From Pyrinomonadaceae bacterium (GTDB lineage Bacteria; Acidobacteriota; Blastocatellia; Pyrinomonadales; Pyrinomonadaceae), in the NCBI GenBank assembly GCA_030841105.1, contig JAVEDE010000053.1:62001-126000 (forward strand): 64,000 nucleotides of DNA, in the 5' to 3' direction. The notes under the pieces are model-generated. The model worked only from the letters and a program-made list of their open reading frames with translations. It ran no database searches and was not told where the DNA came from. The stretch's first letter is position 1. Every line of letters starts with the position of its first letter. The position numbers and the translations under genes are program-made. Shown piece after piece: positions 1 to 8,554 of this stretch.

Positions 1-294
1 GGCGCGGTTGGCGTGGTAGGCGGCGGCGCGGCGCATGTGTTCGGCGGGGGCGAGTTGCGCGAGTTGGCCGTCAATGGTGCGGCCTTCGCGGTCGAGCCTG
101 CGCGCGTTCGTGAGCGCGACATCGCCCTGCCCTGCGGCGGCCTCGGTCTCGGCCTCAGCGGCGTAATCAACAAAGGCCGCGCCCGCGTCGGCGTTAGAGA
201 CGGCCGCGGGCGGAACTGCCGCGGGCGCACACGCCGGGGCGAAGGCGAGCGTGAGCAGACCGGCAAAAAAATATTGGGACAAGGAAGCAAACAT
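1..294 (-). CDS. Partial secreted protein, N-terminal end only
   Basis: An open frame reads leftwards from an ATG at 294-292 and leaves the window without a stop, so only the first 98 codons are visible. Residues 4-22 are hydrophobic and end in an Ala/Pro/Cys stretch (AFAPACAP), consistent with a signal peptide; the cysteine could be a poor lipobox, but Pro at -2 argues against that. The mature part is Ala/Glu-rich and contains NARRLDREGRTIDGQLAQL followed by HMRRAAAYHANRA, probably helical. I do not recognise the family. No good ribosome binding site lies before the ATG. The call rests on the signal-like start and the uninterrupted frame. Confidence 0.55.
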   Translation of the reverse strand, partial: MFASLSQYFFAGLLTLAFAPACAPAAVPPAAVSNADAGAAFVDYAAEAETEAAAGQGDVALTNARRLDREGRTIDGQLAQLAPAEHMRRAAAYHANRA

Positions 295-489
295 AAACTT
301 GGTCGGAACGAAATTATTGAACTCGTTTGGTCGCCTGCTTCGCCGGAAGCAGTGGCGCGTGGTGCGTTCGATGCGTAGACAGCGAAACGCGTGCGCCGCC
401 GGGCGGGGAGAGAGCGTGTGGGACGACCGGCCGAAGCGTTACACTTCGAGATGAAAGCGGAACAAGGCTTCGGCCGGTCGTTGAAAGTG

Positions 490-642
490 TTAGATGTTGC
501 TGCCGCAGGACGGGCAGCCGCAGTCGCAGTCAATTGTCGTCGTCTGGCCTTTGCCTTCGCAGTAGGCGCTGCAATATTTGCTGCCCTCGTCGGCGGGACA
601 GTCGCAGGCGGCGTGGGCGCATTTCTTTCTCTCGTCAGCCAT
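490..642 (-). CDS. Small bacterial metallothionein
   Basis: A 50-residue protein, too short for a 60-residue ORF cut-off. It has nine cysteines (8, 13, 15, 24, 28, 39, 41, 43, 46) plus His10, in the pattern KCAHAACDC, KYCSAYCEGKG and DCDCGCPSC. That layout, with the central YCSxxC and clusters of CxC, matches SmtA/BmtA-type bacterial metallothioneins (Pfam family 14), which chelate Zn, Cd or Cu in the cytosol. SmtA also has nine cysteines at a similar length. An AAGGAG ribosome binding site lies about 10 nt before the ATG (complement of 652-659). It stands alone, upstream of the partial secreted gene on the same strand; no SmtB-like regulator is visible nearby. Confidence 0.88.
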   Translation of the reverse strand: MADERKKCAHAACDCPADEGSKYCSAYCEGKGQTTTIDCDCGCPSCGSNI

Positions 643-748
643 TTCTCGATTCTCCTTCTCGTGGTTGGTGTGTGCCGGTCAGTGCACGGCTATTCTAGCA
701 GCCAACCCGCCGGCAGCGCACGCGTTGGCCGCGGCCACCGTTGACGAC

Positions 749-1189
749 TCACGCATCGGTCGCGCCCGCATCTTCCACGATCTCGAAACTCGAAACGATC
801 TCCGCGCCGGGGCTGAGCGTGGCGGCGACGCTGCAATACTTCGTCTCGGAAAGTTCGATGGCCTGCGCCACGGCCTTCTCCGAAACGCCGCGCCCGCTGA
901 CGATGTGCCGCACGTCGAAGCGCGTGTACTTGCGCGGGTGCTCCGCGCGTCGCTCGCCCCGCACTTCAACGCGGTAGTCGGTCACGCGTTCGCGCTTCTT
1001 GCGTAAGATCGAGATCACGTCAACGGCGGTGCAACTGCCGAGCGCGAGGAGCAAGAGTTCCATCGGCGTGGCGGCGGCGGAGCGTTCGTGGCGGGTGTCG
1101 AGCGTCTGCGCGTGGCCGCTCGGCGTGATGGCGACGAAGAGTTCGTCGCCCGCGTAATGAATCGTCGCTTTGGGGTCTTCTGAAGTCAT
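749..1189 (-). CDS. OsmC/Ohr family peroxiredoxin-like protein
   Basis: A 146-residue OsmC-fold protein; this family reduces organic hydroperoxides with a pair of cysteines and acts in the cytosol as a homodimer. Both expected cysteines are present, in ALGSCTAVDVISILRKKR (start of the long central helix) and in SETKYCSVAATLSP. The TPMELLLLALGSC stretch is typical of the YhfA-like OsmC branch rather than Ohr. I chose the ATG at 1189 because GAGGAG lies about 8 nt upstream and the protein then begins at the usual OsmC start; a longer frame to 1228 adds 13 residues without support. Next gene downstream on the strand is the metallothionein, 106 bp away. Confidence 0.85.
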   Translation of the reverse strand: MTSEDPKATIHYAGDELFVAITPSGHAQTLDTRHERSAAATPMELLLLALGSCTAVDVISILRKKRERVTDYRVEVRGERRAEHPRKYTRFDVRHIVSGRGVSEKAVAQAIELSETKYCSVAATLSPGAEIVSSFEIVEDAGATDA

Positions 1190-1782
1190 CCGCAAACTCC
1201 TCGAATAAGCTGCCCGCGAGCATAGCACGGGGGCGAAAAAGACGCCGCACGCGCCCCGGCGCGCACGCTATTTGCAAAAAGACGCCGCACGCGCCCCGGC
1301 GCGCACGCTATTTGCAAGTAGTTTAGCGGGCGGGAGAATGTTCTCTCGAATGTGGTTAAAAAGGGCATTCCGCGTGCAATTCAGTGAATTTGCATGATAC
1401 GGAAAAGCATGCACTGTGCACGATCTTTGTACATAAACGGGCATCATCGGACGCGCGGAAACTCTTTAAAAGCGCGAGTTGAAAATAAGCGGCAACCTTC
1501 TTGAGGTGGTGTCGAATCACACTTGAGGATGGCTGCGGCGGTTCTTTGGAAACTGGAAACTTATACGCCGCTACGTGCGGTCTTCGGTCGTCGAGGCCAA
1601 CTCGCGACGGGCGAAAATTTTCGTCGCAGGCGCGAGTTCGTATCTCTCCTCTTTCTCAAAACATCACTCCCCCCACAATGCAGAAATCACGAGGTGCGCC
1701 CGACGCGCTTTCACTTAAGCCTCGTGAGAAGTTTGAAAAGGTGACTGACGAGTGAAACAGCAAAACGGAGGGAAGAATTAAA
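1190..1782. other. Intergenic region with tandem duplication; no gene seen
   Basis: About 590 bp between the divergently placed OsmC gene (minus) and the glycine-zipper protein gene (plus). Apart from the 40-bp duplication at its left end, it is less GC-rich than the coding sequence and must hold the promoters of both genes. Short frames at 1501-1755 have no convincing ribosome binding site or protein character, so I do not call them. Confidence 0.5.
1236..1315. repeat. Exact 40-bp tandem duplication
   Basis: Two identical 40-bp units abut: 1236-1275 and 1276-1315, each starting AAAAAGACGCCGCACGCGCC and ending CGCTATTTGC. The unit contains a GC palindrome (GCGCCCCGGCGCGC). It lies upstream of the OsmC gene on that gene's template side. 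The exact identity suggests a recent duplication or an assembly artefact. Confidence 0.9.
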
Positions 1783-3366
1783 ATGAATACGGCAAGAAAA
1801 ATTATCTCGGTGTGCATGGTGCTGGCGATGTTAAGCCTCAGCATCGGCGTGCAGGCGCAGACCACGCGCCGCCGCCCCGCCTATCGCAACAACACATACC
1901 AAACGCGCACCATCCTCACGCGTCTCGAAACCAACTCCGAGCGTTTCCGCTTGAGCCTGAGCCAGTCGCTCGATCAGGGGCGGCTCGACGGCACGCGCCG
2001 CGAAGAGAACATCGCCACCGTGCTCGACGACTTCAATCAGGTGGTGGATCAGTTGCGCGAGCGCAACGACCGTCAGCAGTTGGTGGCCGCCGACGTGGAG
2101 GCGCTCTTGGCGCGCGCGTCGCGCCTCGACCGTTTCATGACGAACCAGAGCAACCGGCAAGGCAACCGGACGGTGTCCGCGCGCGCGCAGAGCGACTGGG
2201 CGGCCGTGAGAGCCGACCTCGACCAACTGGCGGGCATCTACAACGTGGCGTGGAATCGCACCAACACCGCGCCCTACTCCACCTACCCGCCCGCGAACAA
2301 CGGCTACAACTACGACGCCGGGTTGACGGGCACGTATCGCCTCAACGTCTCGCAGAGCGAAGACCCGCGCCGCGCGGCGCAAATCGCCACTAACAATCTG
2401 CCGTACCGCGACCGCCGACGCATCGGCGACACGCTCGTCGCGCGTCTCGAATCGCCCGCGGAACTCGCCATCGAACGGCGCGGCGATAGCGTGACCATCG
2501 CCTCGACGCGCGCCCCGCAGATCAACTTCGTCGCCGACGGCACGGAGCGCGTCGAACGCGGCGCGAACGGCAACACGATCCGCGCGCGCGCGGCCTTCTC
2601 CGGCGACCAGTTGACCGTCAGCAGCACGGGCGACCGCGACAACGATTTCGCCGTGACCTTCGCCCCGCTCGACAACGGCCGTCGCTTGCAGGTGACGCGC
2701 AGCATCACGCTGGCGAACAGCGGCACGCCCATCGTCGTGCGCAGCGTCTACGACCGGACGGCCGACGTGGCGCGTTACGACATCTACCGCGGCGGCAGCG
2801 TCTACCCGTCGAGCACGTCGGGTGTGGGCACGAATGATTACATCATCACGAACGGCACGACCCTGATCGCCACTCTGAACACAGACCTCAACACGCGCAC
2901 CTCGCGCGAGGGCGACCGCTTCACGATGACCGTGCGCGAGCCGTCGCAGTATTCGGGCGCGACCGTCGAGGGTCATGTCTCGCAGGTCAAAACTTCGGGA
3001 CGCGTCACGGGTCGTTCGGAGTTGACCTTCAACTTCGACCGCATCCGTATGCGCGACGGGCGCACGTATAACTTCTCCGGCTTCGTGGAGAACGTGCGCA
3101 CGGCCAACGGCGAGACCGTCCGCGTGGACAACGAGGGCACGGTGCAGGACAGCAGCCGCACGGACACGACCGTGCAGCGCGCGGCCATCGGCACGGCGGT
3201 CGGCGCGATCATCGGCGCGATTGCGGGCGGCGGTAAGGGCGCGGCCATCGGCGCGGTGCTCGGCGCGGGCGGCGGCGCAGGCTCCGTCTACGTGCAGGGT
3301 CGCGACGATCTCGATCTCCGCAGCGGCACGGAAGTGACGATTCGCACGAGCAGCCCGCAGCAGTAA
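1783..3366 (+). CDS. Secreted protein with C-terminal glycine-zipper segment
   Basis: A 527-residue exported protein. Residues 1-26 form a signal peptide (MNTARKIISVCMVLAMLSLS to VQAQ). Residues 30-165 are Arg/Gln-rich and predicted helical; residues 180-330 read like beta strands with repeated DRDNDF and TRAPQINF-type segments; residues 350-440 form another domain (SREGDRFTMTVREPSQYSGA). Residues 465-505 are a glycine zipper (GTAVGAIIGAIAGGGKGAAIG), as in outer-membrane-associated YMGG/glycine-zipper proteins. The ATG has GGAGGGA about 10 nt upstream. It is a single gene closed by the terminator at 3391. Probably an envelope protein; exact function unknown. Confidence 0.75.
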   Translation: MNTARKIISVCMVLAMLSLSIGVQAQTTRRRPAYRNNTYQTRTILTRLETNSERFRLSLSQSLDQGRLDGTRREENIATVLDDFNQVVDQLRERNDRQQLVAADVEALLARASRLDRFMTNQSNRQGNRTVSARAQSDWAAVRADLDQLAGIYNVAWNRTNTAPYSTYPPANNGYNYDAGLTGTYRLNVSQSEDPRRAAQIATNNLPYRDRRRIGDTLVARLESPAELAIERRGDSVTIASTRAPQINFVADGTERVERGANGNTIRARAAFSGDQLTVSSTGDRDNDFAVTFAPLDNGRRLQVTRSITLANSGTPIVVRSVYDRTADVARYDIYRGGSVYPSSTSGVGTNDYIITNGTTLIATLNTDLNTRTSREGDRFTMTVREPSQYSGATVEGHVSQVKTSGRVTGRSELTFNFDRIRMRDGRTYNFSGFVENVRTANGETVRVDNEGTVQDSSRTDTTVQRAAIGTAVGAIIGAIAGGGKGAAIGAVLGAGGGAGSVYVQGRDDLDLRSGTEVTIRTSSPQQ

Positions 3367-3390
3367 ACGCGGTCGCTCGTCACACAATAG

Positions 3391-3453
3391 AAGCGGGAGA
3401 GGTTTCCGCGCGTCGCCGGTTAACGACGCGCGGGAATCTACTCCCGCTTTTTG
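3391..3453 (+). terminator. Rho-independent terminator
   Basis: Outer stem AAGCGGGAG / CTCCCGCTT (3391-3399 and 3441-3450) encloses a second hairpin CGCGCGTCG / CGACGCGCG, then a T run. It ends the glycine-zipper gene and shows that the next gene starts later than the first possible codon at 3451. Confidence 0.8.
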
Positions 3454-3498
3454 CGTGAAGTGATAACTCCGTGGAAACGTGTTATCCTGAAAAACGTT

Positions 3499-3894
3499 AT
3501 GGCTGCTATCCTCGTCGTTGACGACGACGCCGCAATTCGAGACACCCTCTACGATTTACTATCAGAAGACCACCTGTGCCACGTCGCCGAGACGGCCGAA
3601 CGTGCTCTGGGTTGGTTAGCCACTGACGTGTACGACGTGGTGCTGACGGATATCTCCATGCCGGGCTTGAGCGGCATCGAACTTCTCAGTCACGTCCGGC
3701 AGAACCAGCCGCAAACTCCCGTCATCATCATCTCCGGCATTCAAGATCAGGAGCACGCGAAGGGCATGATGACGCTCGGCGCGTTCGATTATTTGTTGAA
3801 GCCGTTCAAGCTGGAAGATGTCGAGCGGAGCGTCGCGCGCGCCGTCGAGTATCACGTGAACCTGCTCAAGCAGGAGCGTGGAAATGAGTCTTGA
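3499..3894 (+). CDS. Single-domain response regulator (CheY-like receiver)
   Basis: A 131-residue stand-alone receiver domain. It has the acidic pair DDD near the start (MAAILVVDDD), the phospho-acceptor Asp51 in VVLTDISMPGLSG, a Ser/Thr-type switch position in IIISGIQ, and the conserved Lys in YLLKPFKLEDVE. There is no output domain. I prefer the ATG at 3499 because it gives the canonical receiver start and the earlier codon at 3451 lies inside the upstream terminator; no strong ribosome binding site helps. It faces the hybrid kinase gene (convergent, 65 bp between stops), which is a possible partner by position only. Confidence 0.88.
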   Translation: MAAILVVDDDAAIRDTLYDLLSEDHLCHVAETAERALGWLATDVYDVVLTDISMPGLSGIELLSHVRQNQPQTPVIIISGIQDQEHAKGMMTLGAFDYLLKPFKLEDVERSVARAVEYHVNLLKQERGNES

Positions 3895-3959
3895 CAGTCC
3901 GGCGAGACGTACGTTGACTTCAGAGTCTATTTAAAACTCGACGCCGGATGCGGCGTGCT

Positions 3960-5918
3960 TCACGCGGCGACCGTCGTCAGTTGATTCCGGCGTGCTTCGT
4001 CCTTGTGGCGCGAGATGTCTTGAATGATCTCGGTGACGCGCTCCATCGAAAACGGTTTCGTCACAATCCAATTAATTCGCGCCGCCTTCTGCTCATCCGA
4101 ACCGACCGCGTCTCCCCAGCCCGTGATCACTGCGAGCGGGAGTTGCGCGTCGCGCTCGCGGATCGCGCGCGCCAGTTCCCAGCCGCTCATGCCCGGCATC
4201 CCGATGTCTGTGAAGACCGCATCGAAGTGTCCCGCCTCGAAGAGCGCGAGCGCGTCAGCCCCGTTGGCTGCCGCCACCGCCTCGCAACTCTCGCCTTGAA
4301 CCATCTCGCAGAGCAATTCGCGGACGTGAGCCTCATCGTCAACGACGAGAATTCGCGCGCGCGTTGATTCGGCCACGAGCGACAAGGTGTGTGCGGCGCA
4401 CGGCGTCGCTCCGCTGGCGGCCTCCGTTTCCCTCGACGCGCCTTTCGCGATGGGCAGTTTGATCTTGAAGGTCGCGCCGCGCCCGGCCTCGGTCTCGACT
4501 TCGATCTCGCCTTCGTGCCGGTGGATGATGCCGTAACTGACGGCCAGCCCCAACCCGTTCCCGGCCTTGCCCTTCGTCGTGAAGAACGGATCGAAGATGC
4601 GCGAACGCACTTCGGGAGACATGCCGCAGCCGGTGTCGGACACGCTGACGACGACGTGCTCCCCGCTCTCGTGTGTGGCGAGCGTGAGCGTGCCGCCCGC
4701 GGGCATCGCGTCCACGGCGTTGAAGACCATATTGACCAAGACCTCTCGCAACTCCGACTCGTCGCCGCGCACGAGCGACTTCGAGTTGATTTGCAGATTC
4801 AGACGGATGTAGACGTTGTTGGCCTCGGCGTGATCCTTCCAGCGCGGGCGCGTCATCTCGCCCACGTCGAACAAGAGTTGATCCACGGCGACGGGCGCGA
4901 AATCGTGATCGCGCCGCTGGCGTGCGAAGTCCTGTATGCGCTTGACGGTTTTAGCGCCGTCCTCCGCCGTCTTGATGATGATCTGGAGACCGCGCAGAAG
5001 TTTTTCCGGGTCGTCCGTGCGGAGCATCAACTGCGCGCGGCCGAGTATGCCCGCGAGCGTGTTGTTGAAGTCGTGCGCGACGCCGGAGGCGAGTTCGCCG
5101 AGCGCGGAGAGTTTTTCGAGTTGCGAAAACTGCTGGCGCAGTCGTTCCTGTTCGGCGATGTGGTGAGACAGTTCGACGACGTGCTGCTCGGCCAGTTCGG
5201 CCGCGGCCGTCGAGGCTTCGATGTTTTTCAGGTAGGTGAGGTAAGTGAAATAGACGACGCCGATGAAGGGGAGCGCGCCGAGGAAGGCGTAGAAGCCCGC
5301 CACGCCGATGAGCTTGGCGAGGACGGCGGCGGCCGAAGCGCCCGTGATGAAGGTGAGGGAAGTCCAGAGGTATTTCTTGCGCCAAGACTCCCACAAAGGC
5401 TCGTTGAACTTGAACGCGCCGCCGATGGCGACGAGGCCGGAGTTGACGACGTACTGCATGAGCGCCATGACGCACGTGGCGAGAAAGAAGAGGGGAGAGT
5501 AGGGCGCGCCGGTCAGCTTCACGATGTCGCCGAAGAGGTAGCTCACGCATTCGACGGTGGCGAAGGTCGAGAAGGCCATCGTCGCGGCGTTAAAGAGTCG
5601 GGTCGAGGTCTTCTTGCTGATGCGGAGCGAGGTCAGCAGGGCGTCGAGCGCGGCCAGCACGATACCGGCGTCGCCCCCGAAGAGGAGGATGGTGAGGAAG
5701 ATGAACGTGTCGGAGACGGAGATGTGGCCGCACACGCGCGGGATTTGGATGCTGACGCGCGAGCCGATGGTGAGCGTCATCGCGGCCAGCAGCAGGAATC
5801 TCAGGTCAATGCTCGCGTAGGGCAGATCGCGCAACGCCAGCAGGAAGGCGCACAGGCCGCACACGATCATCAAGACCATGAACGGCCGAGCGAAACGTTG
5901 TTTGCCTGAGAGTTGCAT
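3960..5918 (-). CDS. Membrane hybrid histidine kinase with C-terminal receiver
   Basis: A 652-residue sensor kinase. Residues 10-235 hold about seven hydrophobic segments forming a membrane sensor region; residues 235-270 are a likely coiled coil. The HisKA region has His282 in SGVAHDFNNTLAGILG, typical of NtrB-like kinases. The ATPase domain has the N box MVFNAVDAM (about 397-405), DTGCGM (428-433), FFTTK and GNGLGLAV (453-460). A receiver at 521-640 has DDE and phospho-acceptor Asp571 in FTDIGMPGMSG. No periplasmic sensor domain is evident, so the signal is probably sensed in or near the membrane. It lies downstream of the subtilase gene with a strong hairpin between them. Confidence 0.92.
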   Translation of the reverse strand: MQLSGKQRFARPFMVLMIVCGLCAFLLALRDLPYASIDLRFLLLAAMTLTIGSRVSIQIPRVCGHISVSDTFIFLTILLFGGDAGIVLAALDALLTSLRISKKTSTRLFNAATMAFSTFATVECVSYLFGDIVKLTGAPYSPLFFLATCVMALMQYVVNSGLVAIGGAFKFNEPLWESWRKKYLWTSLTFITGASAAAVLAKLIGVAGFYAFLGALPFIGVVYFTYLTYLKNIEASTAAAELAEQHVVELSHHIAEQERLRQQFSQLEKLSALGELASGVAHDFNNTLAGILGRAQLMLRTDDPEKLLRGLQIIIKTAEDGAKTVKRIQDFARQRRDHDFAPVAVDQLLFDVGEMTRPRWKDHAEANNVYIRLNLQINSKSLVRGDESELREVLVNMVFNAVDAMPAGGTLTLATHESGEHVVVSVSDTGCGMSPEVRSRIFDPFFTTKGKAGNGLGLAVSYGIIHRHEGEIEVETEAGRGATFKIKLPIAKGASRETEAASGATPCAAHTLSLVAESTRARILVVDDEAHVRELLCEMVQGESCEAVAAANGADALALFEAGHFDAVFTDIGMPGMSGWELARAIRERDAQLPLAVITGWGDAVGSDEQKAARINWIVTKPFSMERVTEIIQDISRHKDEARRNQLTTVAA

Positions 5919-6004
5919 CGTGACGGCGGAGTTAAAGCGGGATGCGCTTCGGGCGGGAGAGTCAGTATTGATGGCGGCCGAAATCCGTGCGCGCGCACCT
6001 TAGC

Positions 6005-6030
6005 CCGCGCGCCGCAGGAACGGCGCGCGG
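6005..6030 (-). terminator. GC-rich hairpin after the subtilase gene
   Basis: A perfect 10-bp stem, CCGCGCGCCG / CGGCGCGCGG (6005-6014, 6021-6030), with loop CAGGAA. It lies just past the stop of the subtilase and before the kinase ATG. There is no T run, so it may be a weak or Rho-assisted terminator, or an mRNA 3'-end stabiliser. Confidence 0.55.
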
Positions 6031-6038
6031 CTGCGGGT

Positions 6039-8246
6039 TTACTTGGGAGTTCTCGCGCTGGCCGTGTTGGAGTAAGTGGTGTTGAGCGTGCTCCTGTAAG
6101 CCCGCACACGATAGTAGTAGAGCATGTTCGCGGTCAGCTTGGTGTTCGAGTAGGTCTTGACGTTCGCGCCGACGGTGGCGATCTCCGTGAAGGTCGTGCC
6201 GTTGGTCGAGCGTTCGATCTTGTAGCCCGTCTCGTTGCTCATATTATCAATCCACGCGAGGTTGATTTGAGTGCGCGAGGCGGCCGAGGCCGTCAGGTTC
6301 GTCGGGGAAGTGTCTTTCACCACGGCCATGCAGGGCGTGTTATCGCCGTTGAGCATCGCGTTGGTGGCCTGTGCGGCGAGGTCGCCCACCAGCACGCCGT
6401 CGCCTACGAGTACGCCGTCGCCGACCAAAACACCGTCACCCACCAGGACGCCATCTCCGACGAGCACGCCGTCGCCTACGAGCACACCTGAACTGAACAG
6501 GAACGTGCCCTCGCCGATCGTAGTGCCCGAACTCGTCAGAATGCTGTCGCCGACCAAAACCCCGTCGCCGACGAGCACGCCGTCACCGACAAGCACGCCG
6601 TTCGTTTCCACAGTGCCGTCGCCGACGAGCACGCCGAGATTGTAAATGCGCTGGTAGCGGGTGACGAGATCAGTGCCGGTGGCGTAGGCGTGATCGAGGA
6701 TGATCCCTTGCGACCACTGGAAGGTGTGATTAGCAATCGTCGTCTGCGGCAAGGGGAGGACGCAGGTGTTGCACAGCAGCGGCGCGCCGAGGGGGAGAGA
6801 GGCCGTTGACACGTCCGTGCGCATCGCCTTGGCGAGTCGCATCGCGCCTTCGAGGTTGATCTCCCCCGCGCCCTGCTCAAAATGGTTGAACCCGGCGAGC
6901 GGCTGCGCGGTGTACATCAAGATCGCTTTGGTAAGGTTGGGCGTGAGCGAGGGGTTGGCTTGCAGCAGCAATGCCGCCGCGCCGGCGACGACGGGTGCGG
7001 CCATCGAAGTGCCGGAGAGATACATCTCTTCTTTCGCCGCGTTACTGCTGACGTTCGCGTCGAGCAAGGGGTTCGTGGCGACCAGCCAGTTGCCCGCAGA
7101 CTGCGCCGCGATGAGTTTGTTGCCGGGAGCAACCACGTCGGGTTTGAGCAGGTTGTCGTAGTGCTTGATGCCGGCGGCGTCTGTCCAGAAACTGCGCGTC
7201 GGGCCGCGCGAACTGTATGAAGCCATCACGTCGTCGGCGCGCGAGTCAGTGCCGAAGCTGTTCGACGCGCCGACGGTGATGACCGAAGGCTCGTTGCCGG
7301 GCGAGTGAATCTGGCCGTAAATCTTGCGCCCCGCGCTGTCTTTGCCTTCGTTGCCAGCCGCCGCGACCACGACGACGCCCGCGTCCACCAGACGGCGCGC
7401 CGCCATGCAGAGCGGGTCGTTGCGGTAAGAATCTATGGCGGCCGTGCCGAGACTCATGTTGACGACTTTGATCTTGTAAGTGGGATTGGCGCGGTTAGCC
7501 AACACCCAGTCGAGCGCGTTCAGCAAATTCGAGGTCGTGCCGCGTCCCTGTGAGTTGAGCACGCGCAGGTTGATGATGTTCGCGTTGGACGCGACGCCGC
7601 GATAGGCTTCGTGAGCGACTTCGCCGTTACCGGCGGCGAGATTGGCGACGTGCGAGCCGTGGCCGTATGGATCGTCGGTGCGGTTTTCGCCGGTGAAGTC
7701 TTGCTGGTAGACGACGCGCGAATTTTTGGTGTTGTCGGTGAAGGCGACGTGTTCGGGGTCAATGCCTGAATCAATCACGACGATGCCGACGTTCGAGCCG
7801 TCGAACGTGGTCGCGCCGCCCATGCCGCGCGCGGCGTCCGCGCCGGAGGTGAGCGTCAGGTGTCCGAGTTGTTTCACTTCGCGGTCGAGGGAGATGTATT
7901 CGACGTCGGTGCGGTTGGCGAGGGCTTGGACGGCGGGTGCGGGGAGAGTGACGGCGCGCGCCGCGAAGTTAACAAACTTGCGCGACGTGTTGCCGTTATA
8001 ATAGGTGATGTCGGAATCGAGCGATTGGCTCCAAGCGCCGCGCGGTTGGAGGATGACTTTCACGTACTCGCCGTTTTTGGCCTTGCCGATCTTATCGCGC
8101 AAGTCCGAGGCGACTTTATCCTTCTCGCCTTGCGCTGAACTCGCGCTCGTCGTCGTGCCTCCGGGAAGGAACCAAACGCAGAGCGTCGCGAGCAACGCGA
8201 AGGCCGCGAGCCTTGAAACAAAAGTGTGGCGTTTGATCAGTTTCAT
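6039..8246 (-). CDS. Secreted S8 subtilisin-like protease with hexad repeats and FnIII domain
   Basis: A 735-residue exported serine peptidase. A signal peptide occupies residues 1-37; a propeptide follows to about 125. The catalytic triad is Asp159 (VVIDSGID), His196 (YGHGSHVAN) and Ser414 ([13 protein letters not shown]), with oxyanion Asn299 (AAAGNEG). After the protease domain, residues 538-622 contain ten copies of VLVGD, mostly in hexads VLVGDG, and residues 645-735 form a fibronectin type III domain ([17 protein letters not shown] to YYRVRAYRS). The ATG at 8246 gives a clean signal peptide; ATG 8258 is an alternative, and the longer frame to 8408 lacks support. The gene is monocistronic or precedes the hybrid kinase on the strand. 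Confidence 0.92.
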   Translation of the reverse strand: MKLIKRHTFVSRLAAFALLATLCVWFLPGGTTTSASSAQGEKDKVASDLRDKIGKAKNGEYVKVILQPRGAWSQSLDSDITYYNGNTSRKFVNFAARAVTLPAPAVQALANRTDVEYISLDREVKQLGHLTLTSGADAARGMGGATTFDGSNVGIVVIDSGIDPEHVAFTDNTKNSRVVYQQDFTGENRTDDPYGHGSHVANLAAGNGEVAHEAYRGVASNANIINLRVLNSQGRGTTSNLLNALDWVLANRANPTYKIKVVNMSLGTAAIDSYRNDPLCMAARRLVDAGVVVVAAAGNEGKDSAGRKIYGQIHSPGNEPSVITVGASNSFGTDSRADDVMASYSSRGPTRSFWTDAAGIKHYDNLLKPDVVAPGNKLIAAQSAGNWLVATNPLLDANVSSNAAKEEMYLSGTSMAAPVVAGAAALLLQANPSLTPNLTKAILMYTAQPLAGFNHFEQGAGEINLEGAMRLAKAMRTDVSTASLPLGAPLLCNTCVLPLPQTTIANHTFQWSQGIILDHAYATGTDLVTRYQRIYNLGVLVGDGTVETNGVLVGDGVLVGDGVLVGDSILTSSGTTIGEGTFLFSSGVLVGDGVLVGDGVLVGDGVLVGDGVLVGDGVLVGDLAAQATNAMLNGDNTPCMAVVKDTSPTNLTASAASRTQINLAWIDNMSNETGYKIERSTNGTTFTEIATVGANVKTYSNTKLTANMLYYYRVRAYRSTLNTTYSNTASARTPK
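6381..6635. repeat. 18-bp coding repeats (VLVGDG hexads) in the subtilase
   Basis: Ten copies of an 18-nt unit encoding G-VLVGD, in groups of one, three and six, separated by TVETN and a [19 protein letters not shown] insert. Read as V-G-D-G-V-L the hexad fits the left-handed beta-helix consensus [LIV]-[GAED]-x-x-[STAV]-x. Codons vary between copies, so selection on protein rather than recent duplication is likely. Confidence 0.9.
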
Positions 8247-8554
8247 TCTATCAACCATGACGAGGAAATTACTTCGGGTAAGAATTCGAGAAGGCTTCGC
8301 GGCTTCAAACGGAGCGCCGCCCGCGGAACAGTTTGGCAATGACCGTGCCACGGCGGGCGACTGATCGGAATTGACAAAAAGCCTGTGAAAAGTGTTGTTT
8401 TTGAGCAAGGGCTGAGGGGCGCGGAAAAGTTTCCGGTCAGCTTGATAAAGTTCGGTCAGTCACTTTGAAAGCGGGGCGAGGTCGCAGCGGGGGCGACTTT
8501 GGCAGCGACGGGCGTCGGTTTGGTAGTTCCAATTTTCGGAGAGGTGGAGAGCTT
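8247..8554. other. Divergent intergenic region
   Basis: About 300 bp between the minus-strand subtilase and the plus-strand gene at 8555. It should carry the promoters for both. I see no clear promoter boxes, repeat or small gene. Frames extending both neighbours into this region exist but lack ribosome binding sites. Confidence 0.4.

Noticed and set aside
1831-3387. A 518-codon minus-strand frame opposite the glycine-zipper protein
   Set aside because: Composition is that of a shadow (Arg/Ala/Val/His), while the plus frame has a signal peptide and ribosome binding site.
4389-5909. A 506-codon plus-strand frame opposite the hybrid kinase
   Set aside because: Antisense shadow; Glu/Gly/Arg-rich and without motifs.
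6381-6635. Candidate CRISPR or minisatellite in the subtilase region
   Set aside because: The 18-bp units are in frame and encode VLVGDG hexads; third-position changes show coding constraint.
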